NCBI RefSeq assembly: GCF_900474295.1
Contig: NZ_UCOB01000023.1
Span: 153,252-217,251, forward strand
DNA length: 64,000 nt
Direction of reading: 5' to 3'
Source: Synechococcus sp. UW140
Lineage (GTDB): Bacteria; Cyanobacteriota; Cyanobacteriia; PCC-6307; Cyanobiaceae
The position numbers and the translations under genes were made by a program. The notes beneath the pieces were generated by a model. The model was not told the DNA's origin. It saw only the letters and a list, made by a program, of their open reading frames with translations, and did not search any database. Below, in pieces: positions 26,101 through 34,290 of the stretch. Position 1 is the stretch's first letter, and each line of letters opens with the position of its first letter.

Positions 26101-26558
26101 ACTTGACCTCCCTTCGGTAGCAGGGTTTTGTCAAAACGTAGGCCACGAATATTTTGGGCGTTACGTCCATAAGTAAGTGCAAGCCAACGTAGTACTTGAA
26201 AGATTTCTGATGCGGCTAGAACCGATTCCGCTTGCTTGATTGGTTCATTTTTGTGAACAGCATCATTCCCTAAATTTTTGACATACTTAATTCTCTCGAA
26301 GTGTTTAGGGCCTACCAGTTCTCGAAAATCATAGTTATGAATTAAAGATGAGAGATTCGTCTCGTATGGGCGACGCAGTGTGGAATCGTATTCATAAATC
26401 CACTCCACCATTAGCTCAACAGTGCGGCGGGCGTAAAAGCAAGCGGTGCGAGGATCGTTGAGGGCAAACGCCTCAACCTGCTCAGCTTCTTTGCAGAGCT
26501 CCGGCCATTCTTTAGCGATTAGACCGTATTGAGATTGCTGATTGTTCATGGCATTCAT
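23115..26558 (-). CDS. hsdR: Type I restriction endonuclease subunit R (HsdR)
   Basis: 1147 residues. A DUF4145-like helical domain comes first (ACFYARRTVELMVEWIYEYD, VKNLGNDAVHKNEPI), then a coiled coil near residues 170-215. The PD-(D/E)xK nuclease is at about 250-275 (GFVDYVLWGDD ... LVEAKR). Two RecA-like motor domains follow, with Walker A ATGTGKT near 386, DEAH in VVIDEAHRS near 483, and motif VI-type LGRGTRL. The C-terminal region is the EcoEI-type R_C domain. It translocates DNA and cuts when HsdMS meets an unmodified site. It is last in the operon, three bases after the DUF262 gene. Base composition is richer in A+T than the flanks, a sign of transfer. Confidence 0.93.
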   Translation of the reverse strand: MNAMNNQQSQYGLIAKEWPELCKEAEQVEAFALNDPRTACFYARRTVELMVEWIYEYDSTLRRPYETNLSSLIHNYDFRELVGPKHFERIKYVKNLGNDAVHKNEPIKQAESVLAASEIFQVLRWLALTYGRNAQNIRGLRFDKTLLPKGGQVFEQTRQQLAALADQLAERDQQLRAAQAESSSHQIELEHAKKELEALKAVNQAQQQPEEDLTEFQTRQLYIDHYLEETGWRLDHGRSDEVEVNGMPNETGEGFVDYVLWGDDGKPLALVEAKRTSKDPKIGQQQAKLYADCLEQQFGQRPIIFLSNGYRHLIWDDINYPPRDVQGFYKKDELELLIRRRDSIKPLQELNINKRITERYYQERAIRCITESLEKKHRKSLLVMATGTGKTRTVISLCDLLIRSNWVKRILFLADRTALVNQAEKAFKEHLPDCSPVNLVTNRHGEGRVFLSTYPTILNLIDSQENSGQRRFGVGHFDLVVIDEAHRSVYQKYGAIFDYFDSLLVGLTATPKDEVDKNTYRLFGLDVGMPTDEYGLDQAIEDKYLTPFRAISVPLRFVRDGIRYDELSDEDKAEWDEIDWDEGQTTPTTVESGAINKWLFNTDTVDKVLEHLLTHGQRAEDSDRIGKTIIFAKNHDHAVFIQERFDANYPHLIGRCARVIDNRTTYAQSLIDEFSDPANPLDIAISVDMLDTGIDVPEIVNLIFFKLVRSKTKFWQMLGRGTRLCPDLFGPGEDKSFFWIFDYCQNLEFFLGQGGTESGSNQETMATKLFKIRLDLLLALDQGGHRNTNLGFLTDQTTELPKDLGSHRAQIAGLLKAEVSSCNPDNFLVRPHLQMVERFSNANEWNSINEAARNELSSTIAYLPFGQKKDDPDARRFDLLLYKLQIAHLQNDSVFLKLQQQVQEIAGLLVEKETIPMVLSQLPLIQEIQTNEWWQDINPIMLENVRRKLRSLIGIIEKKARKPVYTDFEDQIGEGSEIDSTHLITNDEFRKFRLKTRNILQQYQDNLTIQRLRRNQALTASDLIELEQFLLEHGAGSQAMLNQIKEEDNGLGIFVRSLIGLDRKAAKEVFSEFLTEGIYNSTQIQFINEIINYLTQYGVMEPEMLYQAPFTDMAPEGPEQIFQPDEVDKICNLMAFIRSRASYQEAA

Positions 26559-26561
26559 TCC

Positions 26562-28700
26562 TTAGTTCATTCCCTCTAAGTCATCGAGCTGTCGTTCGAG
26601 CGATTGCCGAATGAGGCCGAGTGCGTAGGGCACCTCATTCAGGGTGGCAACACCGAGCTCCACATCGCCATTCCCCCAATGGCCAATCTCAGACACATCT
26701 TTGGCTAAGGCCTTTGGATCATCCAGATCAGCAAAGGGCATGTTGAGGAAGAGGCGTAGTTGCCCTTCTTTGGCTACTACGTCGACGAAGTTGGTTTCAG
26801 CCTTGTAGGCGATGTAGAGCTTGAGCACCTCTTGGGTGATGTTTGGATCGAGAGCTTGGATGCGGGCATCCAAAACCGCAAAGATTTCGCCGATGTGAGG
26901 ATCCGAAAGCTGGGGATGATCCTTCAGGCTGTAGCTGGTTTTTTTGTCTTTGTTTGGTTTGTAGAGCAGCCGCGCTTCATCACTGAGCTGCGGGCTGGCC
27001 CAAACCTCCAGTGCGCGTGATGCAAGTGCTTCGCCGCGTGCACGAATGGCATCGGCATCCCAGTGCTCCAGCTGGCCTAGCCCCTGATTGAGCCGTAGGG
27101 GGCTGGTGCGAAAGCCTCCCTGAAGGTGGTCCCGCTTCTCGAGGAAAGGGCGGTCACTGAGTTCCGGGTTGTACCCGGTGAGGGTGAGGTTGCCGAGTCG
27201 ATGCAGCCATTCCTCTTGAACGTGTTGCCAATCCGGCCCGAGAGCATCGCGCCAGGGTGCTGAGAGCTCGGGGTTCTGAGGAAGGATGTGTTCAATCGTG
27301 TAATCCGCCACGGCAATGGGCTCTTTGCGCTGGTGGTTCTCAAGGCGGCGGAGCCAATAACTGCAGCTCTTGTTGCATTTGTAGAGATTGCGGATCTGGA
27401 TCTCGCGGCGGAATTCCTGGTCAGGCGGAAAGCGTCGGTAGGAAGGGAGATTAAGGAGATGCGCTTTGAAGCTCGCTAGGTAGTGCTCAGGCTCGCGCCG
27501 GACAGACCGGCTGAAGGTGGCGAAGGTTTTCTGCTGCGAGTTTGAGGGGATCGAGCAAACGGCACGGCGGAATACATAAGCCTCCAAGAGGCGTAAGCAT
27601 TCCAAAAGCTCATCGCGGCTTAGAAGGCCGGACTCATAGTCGCTGTAGAGCTCCAGCAGTAATGGGTTGACCACATTCACTTTCAGCTCGCGCAGATCAT
27701 GGAAAGCAGCCTTCAGCGCGGGATCGGTTTCTTTGCCGAGAACGACTCGGCAGTAACGGTTGGCGATGGTGTGGAGATCGCTTAGGAGTGATTCGACGCC
27801 TGCATTGGCAACGGCTGGTTGGCGTTCGTATTGCTTAAAAACCTCATAAACCAGATCAAGCCGGGGGATCTCGGCTGTTTTGAGGGTGAGAAAGTCGCGC
27901 ATAAACGCGCTGAACTCATTGCCGCTGTAAGCCTCTTGGCCAAAGGCTTGCTCCATTGGCCGCCAGTGGCGCGTGTAGAGCTGCTCCTGCAACTCAGGAG
28001 GCTGGCCCATCAACACGTAGTTGCGAATCAGATCGGCCTGGGAGAGTTCCCGGCCTGTGGAGTTCATGCTCTCGAAGATCAGCTGCGGATTGTCTTGATC
28101 CCGCGAGAGGGCGACATCAACTACCAGCAGCTTGCTGATGCCGCGGCAGACCGCCGCTAGATCCGTTGTGGTGCGCTGAAGTTCCTCCGAAAAATATTGG
28201 TGGTTTTCTTGAATCCGGATCGATGGTTCGCTCGGTTGTGCTGCACCAACAGGATCAACCAGTGCCATCAGCGTGCTGCGGTCGGTATCAGAGAGCAACA
28301 ACTTGAAGCGCTTGTCGCCTTTCTGGTGCCTGCGGGTTAGATACGTCTCACGGATGATCGCTGGCGCGAACTCTTCCATCGGCTCTTGCTGCTCTTCTGG
28401 GAGTTGATCCAGCACATCAGCCAGAGCAGTGAGCAGCAGGGTGACTGTTGTTAAGCGCTGTTGGCCATCAATTACCAGCTTGGGGGCCTGTACAGCAATG
28501 GTGCCCAAGCCTTCATCGATGTGGACCACCGAGCCAATGAAGTGGACACCGATCTCATCAGTAGTACCTGCACGGAGAATGTCGTCCCAGAGCTGTTGGC
28601 ATTCTTTCAACGTCCACGAATAGGTACGCTGATAAATCGGAATGATGAACTGGGAGACGTTTCCCAGGACTTGTAAGAGTTTGGCTTCTGTGGCTTTCAT
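26562..28700 (-). CDS. GmrSD-like protein: DUF262 + DUF1524 (HNH) + DUF5655
   Basis: 712 residues. The N-terminal DUF262 domain carries the signature IYQRTYSW and DGQQRLTTV (near residue 80), the ParB-like nucleotide-binding/hydrolysing site of GmrS and related Type IV enzymes. The DUF1524 HNH nuclease near residue 470 has EHILPQNPE and RLGNLTLTGYNPELSDRPF, with the His-Asn-His-type residues present. The C-terminal 100 residues (YIAYKAETNFVDVVAKEG, IGHWGNGDVEL) match DUF5655. It lies between HsdS and HsdR, overlapping hsdS by four bases, so it is expressed as part of the restriction operon. Likely a modification-dependent or second-line anti-phage nuclease. Confidence 0.88.
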   Translation of the reverse strand: MKATEAKLLQVLGNVSQFIIPIYQRTYSWTLKECQQLWDDILRAGTTDEIGVHFIGSVVHIDEGLGTIAVQAPKLVIDGQQRLTTVTLLLTALADVLDQLPEEQQEPMEEFAPAIIRETYLTRRHQKGDKRFKLLLSDTDRSTLMALVDPVGAAQPSEPSIRIQENHQYFSEELQRTTTDLAAVCRGISKLLVVDVALSRDQDNPQLIFESMNSTGRELSQADLIRNYVLMGQPPELQEQLYTRHWRPMEQAFGQEAYSGNEFSAFMRDFLTLKTAEIPRLDLVYEVFKQYERQPAVANAGVESLLSDLHTIANRYCRVVLGKETDPALKAAFHDLRELKVNVVNPLLLELYSDYESGLLSRDELLECLRLLEAYVFRRAVCSIPSNSQQKTFATFSRSVRREPEHYLASFKAHLLNLPSYRRFPPDQEFRREIQIRNLYKCNKSCSYWLRRLENHQRKEPIAVADYTIEHILPQNPELSAPWRDALGPDWQHVQEEWLHRLGNLTLTGYNPELSDRPFLEKRDHLQGGFRTSPLRLNQGLGQLEHWDADAIRARGEALASRALEVWASPQLSDEARLLYKPNKDKKTSYSLKDHPQLSDPHIGEIFAVLDARIQALDPNITQEVLKLYIAYKAETNFVDVVAKEGQLRLFLNMPFADLDDPKALAKDVSEIGHWGNGDVELGVATLNEVPYALGLIRQSLERQLDDLEGMN

Positions 28701-29785
28701 CGATGTACATCTCCCTCAAAAGCGAGATGTTGAAGCGCTCTCTTAATACTTGAAATTGTCTGTCCAGATATCTCGGCTCTAGCGTGTTTTGAGTCTAATA
28801 TATTCAAGAATGATACAAAGCGCTCCTGTAGCTCTATGGGAGGGAGCGGCACAGGAAGTGAATCGAGTGCGGATCTTGTTAGTTTTGGTTGTGCCGAGCC
28901 TGTGACAAAAGGCTTGAGGTCGATGAGTGCAAAATAGTATTCCAGAAAACGAAGCTTTGCTTTACCATTCTCGTTTAAAACATGTGCATGATTATTGACC
29001 CAGTATTTTCCATCTGCAATAAAAGCAATTGGTGATGAGCGAGCTAGCAGATTTGCCCCATCTTCGCCGATTAGCAGTCTTTTCCCGTCAAATAGATAGT
29101 CGTCAACATGGTCGATAATTCCAGATGCACCGTAATAGGGGTATCTGCCTTGCATAGCTTTTCGGTTGGCAGACTTGACCGGAACCCTTCTTGCGTCCTC
29201 GTTTATACAGATTTCGCCTAGGCGGATTATTGGCCACTGTTTAGGATTGTGACGAGGGTCACCAAATATCTCTATAAAAATGGATAGCGGGCAAGCCTTT
29301 AGAAGATCCTTCCTTCTTTGGCTGGCCTCCGAGAGCTTAGATGCCTTATCCAAAATCGCTGCGATGCGCCGCTGCTCCTCCAATGGTGGGAGAGGGATTT
29401 CGATTTGGCTGGCACCTGTTTTGGTGAGTTTGTGCCGTGTAGAACCACTTAGATATTTGCGCACATCTTTATTTCTCAGAGCATATTCAAGGTATTCAAC
29501 ATGTAATAGATCTTCCTTAGGGCGCAGTACATGTGCATGATTATTGACCCAGCTCTTTCCTTCGATCTTGTATGCAATTCCTCTTTCAGGGGTTAAGAAG
29601 TGCCCTCCGTCCTCTGCAAGTAGAACCAAAGGTTCATCAAATAAGTAGTTGTCAATCCATCCCTGCTGACCATTCGCACCGTAATAGGGATAAGGTCCAC
29701 TGATTCGTTCAGATTCTTTGACTGGTTTCCTGATGTGATCGAGAAACTCACAGCACTCAGATAGTGCAATGTAAGAATATTTCAT
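28697..29785 (-). CDS. hsdS: Type I restriction specificity subunit S (HsdS)
   Basis: 362 residues with two target-recognition domains and two conserved helical regions. The two halves are related: YPYYGANGQQGWIDNYLFD against YPYYGASGIIDHVDDYLFDG, and WVNNHAHVL in both. The internal spacer is IPLPPLEEQRRIAAILDKAS and the final one VPLPPIELQERFVSFLNIL. The near-identical recognition domains suggest two similar half-sites. Overlaps hsdM and the DUF262 gene by four bases each. The coding DNA is A+T-rich. Confidence 0.92.
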   Translation of the reverse strand: MKYSYIALSECCEFLDHIRKPVKESERISGPYPYYGANGQQGWIDNYLFDEPLVLLAEDGGHFLTPERGIAYKIEGKSWVNNHAHVLRPKEDLLHVEYLEYALRNKDVRKYLSGSTRHKLTKTGASQIEIPLPPLEEQRRIAAILDKASKLSEASQRRKDLLKACPLSIFIEIFGDPRHNPKQWPIIRLGEICINEDARRVPVKSANRKAMQGRYPYYGASGIIDHVDDYLFDGKRLLIGEDGANLLARSSPIAFIADGKYWVNNHAHVLNENGKAKLRFLEYYFALIDLKPFVTGSAQPKLTRSALDSLPVPLPPIELQERFVSFLNILDSKHARAEISGQTISSIKRALQHLAFEGDVHR

Positions 29786-31632
29786 TGCAGCATCCCCTCC
29801 AGCTCTTCAATTCCTTGCAGGATTTCCTTCTCGATTATGCGCAGTTCCGCAAGGATCTCTAGGGGAGGGCGGTGTTCTTCTTCTTCGTAAACGATTTCTT
29901 TGTAGCGATTGAGACTGAGGTCGTAACCCTCTTTCGCGATTTCATCTTTAGATACGCAGAAGCTCTGGGCGGTGCGTTCTCTTTCGCGTTCTGAATCTTT
30001 GCGTTGGCGCCAGCGTTTGAGGCAGTCAGGCAGGTTGTTCTTCTCGTGTTCGCCTTCGGCTAAGGCTTCCTTCGGTGAAGGCCCGAGCTTCTCTAGCGCT
30101 AGCAGCGGATTACGCTTGTCATCAAGGCTCCACCCATCGGCAGCCATGTCGTAGAACCACACCTGATCGGTGCCGCCCCGGCCGGTTTTGGTGAAGAGCA
30201 AGATCGCCGTACTGACACCGGCATAGGGGCGGAAGACTCCGCTGGGCAGCGAGACAACGCCTTCAAGGAAGTGGTCTTCGACCAAGCTGCGGCGCAGTTC
30301 TTTATGGGCTTTGCTGGAGCCAAACAGCACGCCATCCGGAACGATCACAGCCGCGCGGCCGCCTGGTTTGAGCAGCTGCAGGAACAGCGCCATGAACAGC
30401 AGTTCGGTTTTTTTGGTCTTCACGACGCGCTGCAGCTTGCCGCTGGTGCTCTCGTAGTCGAGTGATCCAGCGAAGGGAGGGTTGGCGAGGATCAGGGTGT
30501 ATTTGTCTTCCTCGATCGCGCCATCTTCTGAAAGCGAATCGCGGTAGCTCACATCAGGGTTTTCAACCCCGTGCAGCAGCATGTTCATCGCGCCGATGCG
30601 CAGCATCGTGTTGTCGAAATCAAAGCCATGGAACAAGCCATGGTTGAAGTGCTCACGTAATTCCGGATCGCTGAGGATTTCCGGATGGTGTTCACGCAGG
30701 TATTCGCCCACAGCAACGGTGAATCCGCAGGTGCCACAGGCCGGATCCACCATCACCTCACGCGGTGTGGGTTCCGTCATTGCCACCATCAGCTCGATGA
30801 TGTGGCGCGGCGTGCGGAACTGGCCATTGGTGCCGGCGGTCGCCAGCTTGCCGAGCATGTACTCGTAGATATCCCCCTTGGTGTCGCGGTCTTGCATTGG
30901 CACTGCGTCCAGCAGATCCACGACTTTTGCAAGTAACAACGAAGTAGGGATCGTGAAGCGGGCATCTTTCATGTGATCCGCAAAGGAACTGCCTTCTCCT
31001 CCCATTTGTTGTAAAAATGGGAAAACACTTTCACTCACAGTCGAATACATCTCAGCCGGGCTGGCTTGCTTAAATCGGCTCCATCGCAGTTGTTCATAAG
31101 GCCGCCCTTTCGGATCATTGCCCTCAGGAAAGATTTGCCGCTGGATTGACTTTCCTGTTCGATTGGCTTTATTTTCTTCGAGAGTCTGTAGCTCGTCTAA
31201 TCGGCGAATAAACAACAAGTAGGTGAGTTGTTCAAGCACCTCTATTGGATTAGAGATGCCACCACTCCAGAAAGCATCCCAAATACCGTCAACCTGGTTG
31301 CGAAGTTCCCCTGTCAGTACCGAAGCCGCTGTGGTGCCAGGGGCGATTGCGCTTGGTTGGGGTGCTGCAGTTGAATTTTTCTCCCTAGGAGTAGTTCTAG
31401 TTCGTTGCGGTGGATCGACTCCAGGAGCCTTCAGCCCTCCTCCGGGGCCCATTGCTGCCTCGGCTGCTTGCATTGAGATGACTCGTGCCTTGAGTTCCTT
31501 CAGCTCCGCCTCGCTGATGGTTTCGGCAATTTCCTGCTCCAGCGCTGCTTTGATCTCAGCGTTGCTGATCCGGCTGCCATCCTCTGGGATCAGCATGATC
31601 AGTGTGTCAGTGAGTTCGGTGCGGATCGTCAT
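29782..31632 (-). CDS. hsdM: Type I restriction-modification methyltransferase subunit M (HsdM)
   Basis: 616 residues. The SAM-binding motif DPACGTCGFTVAVGEYL is near residue 296 and the adenine-methylation motif NPPFAGS near 384, so it is an N6-adenine methyltransferase. The N-terminal 100 residues (a charged helical stretch, AEIKAALEQEIAETISEAEL, then a proline/threonine-rich linker) extend beyond the usual HsdM_N domain, which follows at GELRNQVDGIWDAFWSGGIS. First of the recognisable restriction genes; overlaps hsdS (ATGA). Confidence 0.93.
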   Translation of the reverse strand: MTIRTELTDTLIMLIPEDGSRISNAEIKAALEQEIAETISEAELKELKARVISMQAAEAAMGPGGGLKAPGVDPPQRTRTTPREKNSTAAPQPSAIAPGTTAASVLTGELRNQVDGIWDAFWSGGISNPIEVLEQLTYLLFIRRLDELQTLEENKANRTGKSIQRQIFPEGNDPKGRPYEQLRWSRFKQASPAEMYSTVSESVFPFLQQMGGEGSSFADHMKDARFTIPTSLLLAKVVDLLDAVPMQDRDTKGDIYEYMLGKLATAGTNGQFRTPRHIIELMVAMTEPTPREVMVDPACGTCGFTVAVGEYLREHHPEILSDPELREHFNHGLFHGFDFDNTMLRIGAMNMLLHGVENPDVSYRDSLSEDGAIEEDKYTLILANPPFAGSLDYESTSGKLQRVVKTKKTELLFMALFLQLLKPGGRAAVIVPDGVLFGSSKAHKELRRSLVEDHFLEGVVSLPSGVFRPYAGVSTAILLFTKTGRGGTDQVWFYDMAADGWSLDDKRNPLLALEKLGPSPKEALAEGEHEKNNLPDCLKRWRQRKDSERERERTAQSFCVSKDEIAKEGYDLSLNRYKEIVYEEEEHRPPLEILAELRIIEKEILQGIEELEGMLQ

Positions 31633-31724
31633 TGATTAACGGCGGCCTCAGGCCTATGAATCGATTGTTGGTGAGAATGTCCAGCATGGAATCCCCCGCT
31701 CGGGAGATATTCAGGATTTACCTG

Positions 31725-32051
31725 TTACGGCGTGCCTTCTGCGATGCCGCCGGCTTTGGCGTGTTGGTAACTGCCCCCCAGCAGGGCATCCACCAATGCT
31801 TCGATGCGGTTGATTTCTTCCTCGCTGCAAACGTTTTGGCCGCTATGGGCCATCGGGTCAAACACCACGCATTGCTGTGGGTATAGCTGTCCTGTACTGC
31901 TTTGGCTGGGTTTGGCCCAGCTGATGCGATTTCTGCATTTGGCAGGGCTGGCTTGTCGCCTCCGGGCTCCCAACCCGTGCAACCACGCGACGATCACCGG
32001 GCTAATCAAGAAAAGCGATAGCTGGCTACGTTTGATCAGCTGTGTGGACAT
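31725..32051 (-). CDS. hypothetical protein upstream of hsdM
   Basis: 108 residues from the ATG at 32049-32051; a GTG three codons upstream is possible. N-terminal hydrophobic patch (LSLFLISPVIVAWLHGLG), basic middle, then CVVFDPMAHSGQNVCSEEEI and NRIEALVDALLGGS, with two cysteines. It follows the 32064 gene by 12 bases and precedes hsdM by 92, all on the same strand. No family recognised. Confidence 0.55.
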   Translation of the reverse strand: MSTQLIKRSQLSLFLISPVIVAWLHGLGARRRQASPAKCRNRISWAKPSQSSTGQLYPQQCVVFDPMAHSGQNVCSEEEINRIEALVDALLGGSYQHAKAGGIAEGTP

Positions 32052-32063
32052 AGGCACCACGTC

Positions 32064-32567
32064 TCACCTCCCATCGGATGCGCTGGGCAACGCTGTATTG
32101 GAGTCTGCGACTAGCAACAACATCGCTTCTATCCGCTCCAGGCGCTGATCAAGACGTCGCTCAAAGGCGATCAAGCGAGCATCGAGCTCATCGGCAGTGA
32201 GGGCTTTGGATCGCCGAGTGGGGGTGGTTTTGGCGGGCCAGGATCCTGTTTTGCAGGTCTGGACAATCACGGCCCAGGTGGGCTTCTTCGGTGCAGGACC
32301 GATCTGACTTTCGATCCAGGCCTGTGCCTCTGCCGCCTTCTTGAAGCGCTTCTTTAGTGGGGCTTGGTCGCATTCTGCTGCCGGGAGGAGGGCCGCAGCC
32401 TGAAGGGCGGTTCGTGCAGCAGTTGTGGAGTTCTCCTCAGCGGGAACAAGCTCATCCACCATCTGGCGGATGTGGGTGTTTTGTTCACTGATGGTTCGGT
32501 AGAGCGCGGCGTCGCTCTTTGCCATTCCGGCCATGAGTGCTGCGAAGCGATCGCTCAGTTCCCCCAT
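32064..32567 (-). CDS. hypothetical helical protein upstream of hsdM
   Basis: 167 residues. Mostly helical and charged: LSDRFAALMAGMAKSDAALY, IRQMVDELVPAEEN, and a C-terminal coiled coil ADELDARLIAFERRLDQRLE. The middle (KPTWAVIVQTCKTGSWPAK) is basic. Five bases after the 32573 gene on the same strand. No family recognised; possibly an accessory or regulatory part of the defence operon, or simply the local gene before it. Confidence 0.6.
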   Translation of the reverse strand: MGELSDRFAALMAGMAKSDAALYRTISEQNTHIRQMVDELVPAEENSTTAARTALQAAALLPAAECDQAPLKKRFKKAAEAQAWIESQIGPAPKKPTWAVIVQTCKTGSWPAKTTPTRRSKALTADELDARLIAFERRLDQRLERIEAMLLLVADSNTALPSASDGR

Positions 32568-32572
32568 GGTGT

Positions 32573-33157
32573 TCAGCTAGCTCCACGCAGCAAAAGTTTC
32601 ATTCGCTCAATTAGTTGGTTGATTTGAAGGATCGACCAAAAGCCGGTGTACCCCTGCTTCGCTTCCTCTAGGTCATGGAGTAAGTGATCAAGCGCTTGTT
32701 GCTTGTTCTCAAATGCTTCAAGTTCCTGATGCATGTCTTGAGCGATTCGCATGGCTTCAGCCTTTTCTTCCCCAATGGCGACCAGCCGCTGTTCGTAGGT
32801 CTTGAGTGTGTTGAGGAAGTTCAACCGGGCTTCACTAAACTCTCTCGAACGCCGTTGCAGCTGCCCACGTGAACGCATCAGTGAGGCATGGCTGTTTCGC
32901 ATTGCCTTGTAGTGGTGCTCGAGTTGAGCTCGGCTGAGTCCCTGGGTTGTTCGAGGGAAGTCGCTCGTGGATCTCATCCCCGTGTATTCAACCTGAGCTT
33001 GGATCGAGCTTTGGCTGGCGGTGTCCAGTTCAGATGGGGGCAGTACGTTCTCGTTATTCATAAGGTTGTTCGCCCTGGAGGGTGATGGATCATGTCTAAC
33101 CTGGAAGTTGGCTTCAGCGGCTGAGAAATCTATGAGCCATGGTGCTTCTCCATTCAT
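32573..33157 (-). CDS. hypothetical coiled-coil protein, first gene of the defence operon
   Basis: 194 residues from the ATG at 33155-33157; an internal ATG at 33061 (MNNENVLPPSELDT) is an alternative. From about residue 70 the chain is a long coiled coil (LEHHYKAMRNSHASLMRSRG, EARLNFLNTLKTYEQRLVAI, MHQELEAFENKQQALDHLLH). It ends with a hydrophobic helix (FWSILQINQLIERMKLLL). It leads the run of seven same-strand genes ending in hsdR. No family recognised. Confidence 0.6.
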   Translation of the reverse strand: MNGEAPWLIDFSAAEANFQVRHDPSPSRANNLMNNENVLPPSELDTASQSSIQAQVEYTGMRSTSDFPRTTQGLSRAQLEHHYKAMRNSHASLMRSRGQLQRRSREFSEARLNFLNTLKTYEQRLVAIGEEKAEAMRIAQDMHQELEAFENKQQALDHLLHDLEEAKQGYTGFWSILQINQLIERMKLLLRGAS

Positions 33158-33434
33158 TCACTTACTTCTTTGATCGAAGGTGTGTTCAGCCTTAATGTGT
33201 CCGTGTCTAGGGTTAAACACATCCCCCAAATGGGGGATATGTGCACGATTTGAATCCCGGCAGCTCGAGGTGCTGGCCTCCGTTGAAGCGGTTGGGCGCT
33301 GGGTGCCAACAGCATTTCCATTCCCCAGCTCAAATGGGAGCAAACCCTGGATCCGGGGCTCTCGTCAGCGTTCAGAAAGAACAGCCGCGCGTTAGTGCCT
33401 CCGGTACAACGGCCTCAGTGAGAGCGACGGGCCC

Positions 33435-33656
33435 ATGATCACTGATCAGTTGCTGAAGCAGATTCAGGCGGTGGCCGTGCAGTCGCGGCGCCCGATCTGT
33501 TCGCAGGACATCCGCCGCACTTGGATGGCCACCAGCCAGCTCACGGAGCAGAAAGCCAAAGCCTGTTTCCATACCCTCGAAATGCTCGGGGCCGGTGCAA
33601 CGTCCACCGACGGCTCCGGCACCATGCTCTACAGAGCCGTGATCGCCTTTGATTGA
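33435..33656 (+). CDS. small soluble hypothetical protein
   Basis: 73 residues, ATG at 33435. MITDQLLKQIQAVAVQSRRP, then ICSQDIRRTWMATSQLTEQK and a glycine/threonine-rich end (GAGATSTDGSGTMLYRAVI). The first 50 residues look like a small helix-turn-helix or winged-helix unit. The terminator-like hairpin of repeat B copy 2 follows. Confidence 0.6.
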   Translation: MITDQLLKQIQAVAVQSRRPICSQDIRRTWMATSQLTEQKAKACFHTLEMLGAGATSTDGSGTMLYRAVIAFD

Positions 33657-33675
33657 GCGGCTTGAGCGCTAGTCG

Positions 33676-33812
33676 AAAGCCCCACCGTGATGGCGGGGCT
33701 CCCTGGATATCGCGGCCTGGTCTGGGTTGGTGATGACGTCTTTTTGTTTGTTCTTCACCGTGCGTTCACGATCGCCCGATCAAGGTTGGGAGGGTGTGAG
33801 CGGGCTCACACC
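33676..33812 (+). repeat. dispersed repeat family B, copy 2
   Basis: Aligns with 18584-18730. It begins with the hairpin AGCCCCACC ... GGCGGGGCT behind the 33435 gene and ends in the CRP-like palindrome at 33795-33810. Confidence 0.85.
33795..33810. promoter_or_regulatory. CRP-like palindrome
   Basis: TGTGAGCGGGCTCACA is an exact TGTGA-N6-TCACA site, the consensus of CRP/SYCRP1-type regulators. The next gene starts at 34021, about 210 bases on, so a regulatory role there is possible but unproven. Confidence 0.55.
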
Positions 33813-34020
33813 AGCCTGTGTTGTTGCGCACCGCATCGGCTTGGTTTGAAAAGGCTGTCAGGGTTCGGCTGCGGCGAATGCACGCAAGTGCAGAGCCAGG
33901 TTTGAACGGTTGGAGCCTGATCGGCCACCCAGCACAGTTGTGCTGGAACTCTTCATTTTTCCTTCCGGGTTGTCAGCATTTAATCCGTCTAGTGTGACAA
34001 TCCATTAGGCGCACATTTCC

Positions 34021-34215
34021 ATGAAGGGACATGCTGTGTTCCCGTTGTCGTCCCTCAAGTGGGGTGAGGATGGCGATCTTTCTCAGCACGACACTGCTGC
34101 TCTGATCTCTCGCTTAGCCAGAGCCGAGAAATCCCGTCGCAGCTTGGTTGATCACCACAACCTCAAATCGGGAAGGTCGTATAAGCCAAGGGTTCCCACG
34201 CCCTTGCCGCTCTAA
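34021..34215 (+). CDS. small basic hypothetical protein
   Basis: 64 residues, ATG at 34021 (MKGHAVFPLSSLKWGEDGDL). Ends with a basic stretch ARAEKSRRSLVDHHNLKSGR and a proline-rich tail. Downstream of a CRP-like site. Family not recognised. Confidence 0.45.
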   Translation: MKGHAVFPLSSLKWGEDGDLSQHDTAALISRLARAEKSRRSLVDHHNLKSGRSYKPRVPTPLPL

Positions 34216-34290
34216 TTTCTCGCGTTGTTGATTGCATTGACCGCCCTCGGATTGTCTTGAGGAGGGCGACCAATGCGTTACCAGTTCTGT

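Noticed and set aside
23115..33157. Prophage or integrative element around the restriction operon
   Set aside because: No integrase, transposase, structural phage gene or flanking tRNA was seen, so only a defence operon is claimed.
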